The notes below the pieces were generated by a model. The model saw only the letters and a list, made by a program, of their open reading frames with translations. It was not told where the DNA came from and ran no database searches. A DNA stretch of 64,000 bases from CAYZJD01 sp964483455 (GTDB taxonomy: Bacteria; Acidobacteriota; Terriglobia; Bryobacterales; Bryobacteraceae): assembly GCA_964483455.1 (NCBI GenBank), contig CAZACK010000005.1, positions 27,577-91,576 on the forward strand, given 5' to 3'. The position numbers and the translations under genes were made by a program. Positions 57,960 to 64,000 of this stretch are shown here, in pieces; position 1 is the stretch's first letter; every line of letters starts with the position of its first letter.

Positions 57960-59828
57960 GTGGCTATTACCTATCTTGTTGCGGCATTGGCTGCCGCTTC
58001 CGTACCGAACAAAGTCCAGCCAACACTGACGCGGCCGGCCGGCGTTGAGTACCGCTTTGACGGCGAGATCGGCAGGCGGCTGCGGGCCAACCTGGAGAAC
58101 TGGGAGCTGCGCGCGCCCCACGCCAATCCCGCGATGCTCCATATGTTCTACGATCGCGACCGCAAGCCGGATCGCGGCCTGCTGCCGTGGTCGGGCGAGT
58201 TCGCCGGGAAGTACCTGTGCTCCTCCATGCTCAGCTTTCGCATCCTGCGCGATCCCCGGCAGAAGCAGTTGATCGACTCCGTCGTCAAGCGCTTCATCGA
58301 GAGCCAGGGTCCCGACGGCTACCTCGGGCCGTTTGACCGCGCGCACCGGCTGGTGGGGAAGAACTGGGACATCTGGGGACACTACTGGGCGATCCGCGCG
58401 CTGCTTCTGTACCACGAGGAGTTCGGCTCCGAGGAGGCCCTTCGCGCCGCGACTCGCGCCGCGGATCTGCTGGTCGGGACGTACCTCGACAAGAACCTCC
58501 GCATGACCAACGACGGCAGCTACGGGGAGATGAACCACGCGGTGATCCACGCCTTCACGATGCTCTACCGCGTCACCGCGAAGCCCGAGTACCTGCGGAT
58601 GGCGCGCTGGATCGTCGAGGAGTGGGACCGGCCGGGCGCGGGCCGCTACATGCGAAACGCGCTCGCCGGCAAGGAGATGTTCGAGTTCCCGGGACGCCGC
58701 TGGGAGAGCATGCACGACTTCCTGGGCATGCAGGACCTGTACCTGCTCACCGGCGAGGAGGACCTGGGCAAAGTCTTCCGGCACATCTGGTACAGCATCC
58801 TGAAAGGCGACCGGCACAACACCGGGGGCTTCACTTCGGGCGAGGCGACGACCGGCAACCCGTACGACCAAAGCGCGATCGAGACCTGCTGCACGGTGGC
58901 CTGGATCGACGTGAGCGCCGAGATGCTCAAGCTCACCGGGAACTCGCTGGTGGCGGATGAGCTGGAACTGTCGACGTTCAACGGGATGATCGGCGGCCAG
59001 CACCCATCGGGGCGCTGGTGGACTTACAACACGCCCATGAACGGCGAGAAGCGCGCCTCGGCGCACGACATCAACTTCCAGTGCCGCTCGGGCAGCCCGG
59101 AGCTGAACTGCTGCTCGGTCAACGGACCGCGCGGTCTGGGATTGGTCAGCGAATGGGCGGTGCTTCGATCCGACGACGGCGTGGTTCTGAACTACTACGG
59201 CCCCTCGACACTGAGGATCGATACTCCCGGCGGGCAGAGGCTCGCTCTGGAGCAGGAAACCAATTACCCGTCGGACGGCCGCATCCTGTTGCGCACGGGC
59301 CTAGCGCGCCCTGAACGCTTCCCGCTGCTGTTGCGTATCCCGTCGTGGTCGAGGTCGACGTCAGTCCAGGTAAACGGGGAGGGCCTGCCCGCGAAGCCGG
59401 GGACCTACCTCACCCTGGCGCGTGAGTGGAAGGACGGCGACCGCGTAGAAATCCGCTTTGACATGTCCCCGCACTTCTGGGTGGGGGAACGGCAGCTTGA
59501 CGGCTGGGTGTCGGCCTATCATGGCCCGCTGCTGCTCGCCTTCGACCCGGCGTTCAACAGCATCGACGTCGAGGAGATTCCGGACCTGGATGCGCGCGGC
59601 TTCGAGCTTCGCCCGGTGACGGCGGACGCGGCGATTCAGCCGTGGGTGCTGTTCGCCGTCAAGGCCGTGAACGGAGCCGAGGTGCGGCTCTGCGACTTCG
59701 CCACGGCGGGGGCGTTCGGGAACAGCTATCGAAGCTGGCTGGTGATCCGGAACCTGGAGCCGGCGCGGTTCCATCCGGAGAGGCCGGTGTGGAACAACCG
59801 GCCGGGTGTTGCGGGGCGCTTAGAATGA
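57960..59828 (+). CDS. GH127-like (DUF1680) exported glycosidase
   Basis: A 622-residue protein with a short hydrophobic leader (AITYLVAALAAAS). Central (alpha/alpha)6-barrel blocks are typical of GH127: SIETCCTVAWIDVSAEMLKLTG, ADELELSTFNGMIGGQ and ELNCCSVNGPRGLGLVS, where the Cys residues include the nucleophile and zinc ligands of beta-L-arabinofuranosidases, with Glu in RRWESMHDF or nearby. A C-terminal beta domain follows. The GTG at 57960 is the likely start; a weak ribosome-binding site precedes it. It is divergent from the ROK kinase. Confidence 0.85.
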   Translation: MAITYLVAALAAASVPNKVQPTLTRPAGVEYRFDGEIGRRLRANLENWELRAPHANPAMLHMFYDRDRKPDRGLLPWSGEFAGKYLCSSMLSFRILRDPRQKQLIDSVVKRFIESQGPDGYLGPFDRAHRLVGKNWDIWGHYWAIRALLLYHEEFGSEEALRAATRAADLLVGTYLDKNLRMTNDGSYGEMNHAVIHAFTMLYRVTAKPEYLRMARWIVEEWDRPGAGRYMRNALAGKEMFEFPGRRWESMHDFLGMQDLYLLTGEEDLGKVFRHIWYSILKGDRHNTGGFTSGEATTGNPYDQSAIETCCTVAWIDVSAEMLKLTGNSLVADELELSTFNGMIGGQHPSGRWWTYNTPMNGEKRASAHDINFQCRSGSPELNCCSVNGPRGLGLVSEWAVLRSDDGVVLNYYGPSTLRIDTPGGQRLALEQETNYPSDGRILLRTGLARPERFPLLLRIPSWSRSTSVQVNGEGLPAKPGTYLTLAREWKDGDRVEIRFDMSPHFWVGERQLDGWVSAYHGPLLLAFDPAFNSIDVEEIPDLDARGFELRPVTADAAIQPWVLFAVKAVNGAEVRLCDFATAGAFGNSYRSWLVIRNLEPARFHPERPVWNNRPGVAGRLE

Positions 59829-59834
59829 GTTTTG

Positions 59835-59908
59835 AGCCGCCGATAGACGCCGATGAACGCCGACGGGGCTTCAATACCATCGGCGTTCACCGGCGTCTAC
59901 CGGCGGCT
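59835..59908. repeat. dispersed inverted repeat, copy 2
   Basis: The left arm 59835-59863 begins AGCCGCCGATAGACGCCGAT and pairs with 59880-59908 over 29 bp with 2 mismatches and a 16-nt loop. It belongs to the same family as the copy at 6356-6442 and again lies between two convergent gene ends. Confidence 0.8.
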
Positions 59909-59915
59909 GAATCAT

Positions 59916-60896
59916 TCACTGCCCGCTCGCGGCGCTGATTTCCCCGTACGGCTTCTTCCCGGTGATTTCCTTGTAGGCGTGCAACACCTGCGCCGCAAAG
60001 AAATCGCCCGTCCAGTTCTTCACCGATTCGGGCAGCTTGATGGTGGTGGCTGACGGCTGGTCCCCCTTCATGGTGACGATGTCTTCGAGCTTCTTGCCTT
60101 GCTTGACGGCCTGCTCGACCGCTTTGCGCAGCTCGACGAAGAACTGGATCTGACCGGCCAGTATTTCCTTGCCGCCAGGCCCGCCGTGGCCGGGCAGCAC
60201 GTGGGCGATGTCCAGTTTCTGCGCCTTGCGGAGCACGTCCGGCCAGTTGCCGATGTTGGCGTCGCCAGTGAAGTTCCAGGGGCCGTTCACCGCCGCGTCC
60301 CCGGTGCAGAGCACCTTCTCCTTCGGCAGATAGGCGAACCCGTCGCCCCGGGTGTGCGCCCAGCCGAAGAAGTGGAACTCGACGCGGCGCGAGCCGTCCT
60401 CGAGCACGTACGGGCTCTTCGAGAAGGTCTGCTTCGGCGGCTCGGCGGTCGGGAGGTTCAGCTCCGCGATGTCCTTCCGCGACTTCGCGGTGTCCAGCCA
60501 CCGCTTCGGCTCCCGGATCTTCATCTCCTCGGCAACGCCGACGTAGGCCAGGGTGACCGCGCCCATCTTCGTCCAGACCGGGTTGCCGTAGGCGTGGTCG
60601 CCGTGGTGATGGGTGTCGAACACGTACTTCACGGGTTTCCTGGATACTCTTTTGGCGTCGGCCAGAACCAGCTTGGCGCCGCTCGGGAAGTTGGCGTCCA
60701 CGACGATGAGGTGGTCCGCCATTTCGATGATGACGTTGTTGCAGTGTCCCTGGTCCTTGATCTCGCCTTCGCGGAACCAGACCCCGGGCACGATCTCTTT
60801 GAGCGTGCCGGGCTGCGCTTCCGTTGGCGCCACGTACAACGCAAGAACCGCAAAGCCGGCGAACAACACCGCCAGCCACAAGCGATTGAGGTGCAT
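59916..60896 (-). CDS. exported metallo-beta-lactamase-fold hydrolase
   Basis: A 326-residue protein with signal peptide (HLNRLWLAVLFAGFAVLALYVAPTEAQ). The MBL zinc motif is DTHHHGDHAYGN (HxHxDH), with further ligands in FFGWAHTRGDGFAYL (His), VLCTGDAAVNG (Asp) and VLPGHGGPGG (His). The C-terminal 70 residues are an extra helical tail. It is probably a hydrolase of an ester, lactone or sulphate in the periplasm rather than an antibiotic enzyme. The ATG at 60896 follows GGAGGG at 5-6 nt. Confidence 0.87.
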   Translation of the reverse strand: MHLNRLWLAVLFAGFAVLALYVAPTEAQPGTLKEIVPGVWFREGEIKDQGHCNNVIIEMADHLIVVDANFPSGAKLVLADAKRVSRKPVKYVFDTHHHGDHAYGNPVWTKMGAVTLAYVGVAEEMKIREPKRWLDTAKSRKDIAELNLPTAEPPKQTFSKSPYVLEDGSRRVEFHFFGWAHTRGDGFAYLPKEKVLCTGDAAVNGPWNFTGDANIGNWPDVLRKAQKLDIAHVLPGHGGPGGKEILAGQIQFFVELRKAVEQAVKQGKKLEDIVTMKGDQPSATTIKLPESVKNWTGDFFAAQVLHAYKEITGKKPYGEISAASGQ

Positions 60897-61040
60897 CGAT
60901 CCCTCCGGCAACTTCCGCCCAGTCTAACTCACCGGAGAGCGAGAACGCCATGCCATAACGCACGCACCCGGCAGCCGCGCATCTGCGGGCCACGGGTGCG
61001 GCGCAGGAAAAGGGGCGGGACGGGGACACCCAACGCCTGG

Positions 61041-62954
61041 CTACGTTGCCCGGAACTGGCTGGGCGCGCCGGCAATCCAGCCCAGGTTGAGGTCAACCAG
61101 CTTCGCCCTTTCCGGCCGGCCTTCGGCGTCCCAGCCGGCCATGGTGTAGTGGAGGTTCAACATTTCCCGGAACTTCGCGCGGTCGATTCGCGCGCCCTGG
61201 TGGCGGCCGCTCCGGATCGGCTCCTCGTAGAGACGGTCCGGGAGCCGGTCGTCGTCCGCCGTCAGCCCTTCGCGGTAGTTGTAGCAGCGCATGAGCGTGT
61301 TCCGCCTCTCGCCGATGCGCATGAACTCGTAGCCGCTGAAATCCCAGCCGGTGACGGCGGCGACCAACCGCACCATCTGCGACAGCCGGAAGTAGCGCGT
61401 CGGCGCCGAGACGAACGGGCAGAGATTGATGCCGTCGCACGCGCTCCAGATCGTGTTCAGCACCTTGAAGTTCTTCACCTTCTCGGGCGACAGCTCCGCC
61501 ATGGGCACCCGCTCGAAGATGCCCAGCGTGCCGGTGCGCTCCAGCGTGTGGGTCCAGCCGACCACGGTGTCGAAGTCCCAGTCGTGCTCGCAGATGTCGC
61601 CCTGCGGGCCGTTCGGCGCCAGCGCGAAGCCCAGCCCGAGGTTTGTCTGGCAGCGGACCTCGGTGTATGTCAGCTCGACCCCCTTCACGTGCATGGCGTA
61701 CGCCTCGGAGCCTTTGCCGATCGACCGGGCGGCGCGCCGGACCCCTTCGGCCAGCGTCGCGCCCGCTCCTTTCCGGAACGCGATCTGCTCGACCAGGTCC
61801 ACGACGTGCTTGTCCGCCTTGCCGAAGCCGAAGTCGAAGCCGAGATCCTCCCGGCTCAGCGCGCCCTTCTCGACGCACTCGGCGGCGAAGCCGAGCACGC
61901 CGCCGAGTGAAACCGGGTCAAGCCCGTAGAGGTTGCACTGCGTGTTGACGTCCAGAAACGTCTCCGCCGCCTGCAACTCGAGGTTCATGGCAATGATGCC
62001 GATCGCCTCGTAGTCGATCCCGCCGGCCCGGTCGTCCGGCGTCAGGCGGCGCGTGTTGAAGCGCTTGATGCAGTCGTTCGCACAGCCCGTACATTCGCTG
62101 GGACCACGGTAATAAGAGAGGTAGAGGTCGCGGCGGAAACCCTCCGGCATCGTGTAGTCGTGCGATTGGAAGTTGCGCAGCGCGGCGTAGCCCGGATCGA
62201 CCACGATGTCGAGCCAGTACGAGATGCCCGCCGGGTCCTTCTGCCAGCGGTTCAGGGCGTTGTTCGGCAGGCCGTCCTCGCGGAACAGCTTGTCCAGGGC
62301 GGCGATCGCATCCGGATCGGCCACTTCGGGAGAGATCGGATTCCGAACCACGACCGCCTTCAAATTCTTCGATCCCATGACCGCGCCGAGGCCGCCCCGG
62401 TGCGTCGGATGGCTCCCCGCGGTCACGATGGTGGCGAAGCGCACGAGGTTCTCGCCCGCCTGCCCGATCGAGGCGACGTAAGCCCCGGGGCCGTGGCGCT
62501 CTTCGAGGACGGCGCCGGTCTCCGAGGTGTTCCTGCCCCAGAGGGCTTCCGCCGGATGGAAGCTGAGCCGGCCGCCGTCGATCAGCAGGTACCCCGGCTT
62601 CTCGATCCGGCCCCGGATCACCAGCGCGTCATAGCCGGTTCCCTTCAGCCCGCGGGCGAACGGGCCTTCGCCTCGGGAGTCGAACACGCCGCCGGAAAGC
62701 GGCGACTTGCCGACGACCCCGAACTTCGCCAGGCCCGGCCCGAGGTTCCCCCCGATCACGCTCGAGGAGAACACCAGCAGGCTCTCCGGGTCGAACGGAT
62801 CGAGGCCCGGCGGCGTGTCCCGTAGCAGGTAATACGTGCCGATCAGTCCCGCGCCGGGATAGATCCGGTAGAACGTCTCGGGTGGCGTCTCCACATCAGA
62901 GGTCCTTGACGACAGATCGACTCGCAGGATGCGACCGTGGTATCCGCATGGCAT
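61041..62954 (-). CDS. aldehyde:ferredoxin oxidoreductase-family tungsten/molybdenum enzyme
   Basis: A 637-residue AOR-family protein. N-terminal motif GYHGRILRVDLSS; pterin-binding regions GGNLGPGLAKFGVVGKSPLSGG, GPGAYVASIGQAGENLVRFATI; 4Fe-4S cysteines CTGCANDC plus a fourth in SACDGINLC, with AMNLELQAAETFLDVN as in the family. It oxidises an aldehyde to an acid with ferredoxin as acceptor, or the reverse. It is a single gene; no tungstate transporter or MoaA-type cofactor gene is nearby. The ATG at 62954 follows GAGGAGAA. Confidence 0.9.
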   Translation of the reverse strand: MPCGYHGRILRVDLSSRTSDVETPPETFYRIYPGAGLIGTYYLLRDTPPGLDPFDPESLLVFSSSVIGGNLGPGLAKFGVVGKSPLSGGVFDSRGEGPFARGLKGTGYDALVIRGRIEKPGYLLIDGGRLSFHPAEALWGRNTSETGAVLEERHGPGAYVASIGQAGENLVRFATIVTAGSHPTHRGGLGAVMGSKNLKAVVVRNPISPEVADPDAIAALDKLFREDGLPNNALNRWQKDPAGISYWLDIVVDPGYAALRNFQSHDYTMPEGFRRDLYLSYYRGPSECTGCANDCIKRFNTRRLTPDDRAGGIDYEAIGIIAMNLELQAAETFLDVNTQCNLYGLDPVSLGGVLGFAAECVEKGALSREDLGFDFGFGKADKHVVDLVEQIAFRKGAGATLAEGVRRAARSIGKGSEAYAMHVKGVELTYTEVRCQTNLGLGFALAPNGPQGDICEHDWDFDTVVGWTHTLERTGTLGIFERVPMAELSPEKVKNFKVLNTIWSACDGINLCPFVSAPTRYFRLSQMVRLVAAVTGWDFSGYEFMRIGERRNTLMRCYNYREGLTADDDRLPDRLYEEPIRSGRHQGARIDRAKFREMLNLHYTMAGWDAEGRPERAKLVDLNLGWIAGAPSQFRAT

Positions 62955-63130
62955 GGAATTCTCCTCTCGATCTCGCAGGCTTCCGGCGTGTTGCGCGAAG
63001 ATCTCGGATCGGCGACGCCGCTGGTTGTGTAAGGCTCGGGCATCCGCTGCCACGCCGGCCCGCCCACCGGCGGGGCAGAATCGATTGTACAGTGGTGATG
63101 GGTGGACTCTGCCACCCTCAGGGCGGCACG

Positions 63131-63970
63131 ATGACGCACCGGCTGCTGTTGGTCGCTCTCCTGCAAGCAGGCTTGGCGGATTCGCCAGTCGAAAGCAAGC
63201 TTCACGAATACGAGATCAGGCCAGCGTATCAGCAGGGGCCATCGGAGGTCGCCCGCAGGTATCGAAGAAACCTGAAAAGGGGTGGAACATCCTATCACGC
63301 AGCGGACACCTTGGCCGGATTCTTAGCGCAGGCGTTGAAGACCGACAGGCTGCGAATATTCGGCCCCCCCTGGATTCACAATGTCCGATACGAGGTGTAC
63401 TTCCGAACCAAAGAGGAGACAAGCGCACTGAGCCCGGTCCTTTTGAACCTGCTGTCGGAGAAATTCAAGTTGAAGTACCGGAAAGGCCCCGCAACGGTAG
63501 ACACCTTTGTCCTCACGACCCCTGGCGGCGAGCCAGGATTGCCGCCGTCGAGGTCCAAGCGATGCGTTCGCGGGCCTGCGCCCGCTGAACCTGCTGCCTT
63601 GGACGCCGGAATCCGGGGCGCGCACGAGGGAACTGACCCGGACTCGCCAGCGGGAGTTTCCGTTCCTGACGGCACGGTGGTCTTCTATCGTGGATGTTTG
63701 ATGGCGGATGTGAAAGAAGCTCTGGAGCGGCGCCTGGGACGGCCCGTGATAGACGAAACCACAACGAAGGGCCGCTACGATTTCGACCTCCACCTGCGAC
63801 AGGGCCCCCGTTCCGCGGAGCATACCTTTGAACCACTTGCTGCTCAACTGAAACACAAGCTTGGAGCGGAGCTGAGACTCGCGCCTCGGCCATTGGACAT
63901 GGCCGTGGTTATCGACAGTGCCACGGAGATCGGTGAGCCGCTTCGCTTTCGAGCCGACCTCACCAATTGA
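63131..63970 (+). CDS. TIGR03435-family exported protein
   Basis: A 279-residue protein of a family much expanded in soil Acidobacteriota. Features: a short leader (THRLLLVALLQAGLADS), FEYEIRPA-like opening (HEYEIRPAYQQG), and the C-terminal signature block RPVIDETTTKGRYDFDLHL followed by LKHKLGAELRLAPRPLDMAVVIDSA. The function is unknown; it may be a structural or peptidase-inhibitor-like cell-envelope protein. The ATG at 63131 is the first that yields a signal peptide. It is divergent from the AOR-family gene. Confidence 0.88.
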   Translation: MTHRLLLVALLQAGLADSPVESKLHEYEIRPAYQQGPSEVARRYRRNLKRGGTSYHAADTLAGFLAQALKTDRLRIFGPPWIHNVRYEVYFRTKEETSALSPVLLNLLSEKFKLKYRKGPATVDTFVLTTPGGEPGLPPSRSKRCVRGPAPAEPAALDAGIRGAHEGTDPDSPAGVSVPDGTVVFYRGCLMADVKEALERRLGRPVIDETTTKGRYDFDLHLRQGPRSAEHTFEPLAAQLKHKLGAELRLAPRPLDMAVVIDSATEIGEPLRFRADLTN

Positions 63971-64000
63971 TGCCACCCTTACCTGTGGAGCGCACGCGGC

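Noticed and set aside
1..64000. CRISPR arrays, rRNA, tRNA genes, riboswitches
   Set aside because: I saw no regularly spaced direct repeats, no rRNA cores and no recognisable tRNA cloverleaf; a covariance-model search was not possible, so a missed tRNA cannot be excluded.

Overview
The window looks like part of a metagenome-assembled or draft genome of a high-GC Acidobacteriota bacterium, most like the Bryobacterales / Solibacter group. The clues are a TIGR03435-family protein (a family expanded in soil Acidobacteria), an Oar-like TonB receptor with a carboxypeptidase-regulatory N-terminus, a DUF5107-TPR protein, a coproheme decarboxylase of the HemQ type, many secreted glycoside hydrolases and amidohydrolases, and LigD/Ku end joining. 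Three runs of exactly 100 Ns (12884-12983, 45098-45197, 47772-47871) mark scaffold joins. Several genes are cut there, and two apparent fusion proteins are artefacts. I saw no rRNA or CRISPR array, and no tRNA by eye.

Layout. 1-3.6 kb: ligD (cut by the window edge) divergent from ku, then a VapBC-type toxin-antitoxin pair. 3.6-11.4 kb: a secreted all-alpha glycosidase-like protein and a sialidase-fold protein (divergent), an adenosine deaminase-family enzyme, then glgB followed on the same strand by an ABC-type ATPase and a DUF4276/TOPRIM-like protein. The last two form a candidate defence pair. 11.4-14.7 kb: an FAD oxidoreductase, a gap, and a polysaccharide deacetylase next to a sugar-formyltransferase-like gene. 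14.8-20.3 kb: a PilZ protein, a PAS-PAS-GAF-GGDEF-EAL c-di-GMP enzyme, and an unrecognised pair (zinc-ribbon/coiled-coil protein plus a possible HEPN-like helical protein). 20.3-24.2 kb: GH172, an outer-membrane barrel, chdC/hemQ and an amidohydrolase.

24.5-29.15 kb is an accessory island: a Phd-like antitoxin remnant, a MazF-type pair, a truncated tyrosine integrase joined directly to the 3' part of an IS21-family element (istA remnant, intact istB, accessory ORF), and a phage/ICE-type helicase-like ATPase with very pyrimidine-rich coding-strand composition and 13-bp repeats at its 3' end.

29.2-46.4 kb is chromosomal metabolism: DUF5107-TPR, a secreted amidohydrolase, a PQQ dehydrogenase with its own dihaem cytochrome c, nagA, a D-threonine-aldolase-like enzyme, an Oar-like TonB receptor, an M19 dipeptidase, a DUF169 fragment and an OBG/DRG-type GTPase. 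46.4-50.1 kb: a GH29 fucosidase fragment, a membrane protein, and a MNT/HEPN cluster that includes a decayed HEPN copy. 50.3-54.8 kb: a sensorless hybrid histidine kinase, then a three-gene flavin dehydrogenase module (TAT subunit 3, GMC flavoprotein with a cysteine cluster, nine-haem cytochrome c).

54.9-64 kb: an amino-sugar/glycan unit (TIM-barrel isomerase, SIS deaminase/isomerase, ROK kinase, divergent GH127), a secreted metallo-beta-lactamase-fold hydrolase, a tungsten aldehyde:ferredoxin oxidoreductase-family enzyme, and the TIGR03435 protein. Together the genes suggest a heterotrophic soil glycan forager with periplasmic quinone- and cytochrome-linked oxidation and several selfish or defence modules. 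All functional statements come from reading motifs, not from database searches.
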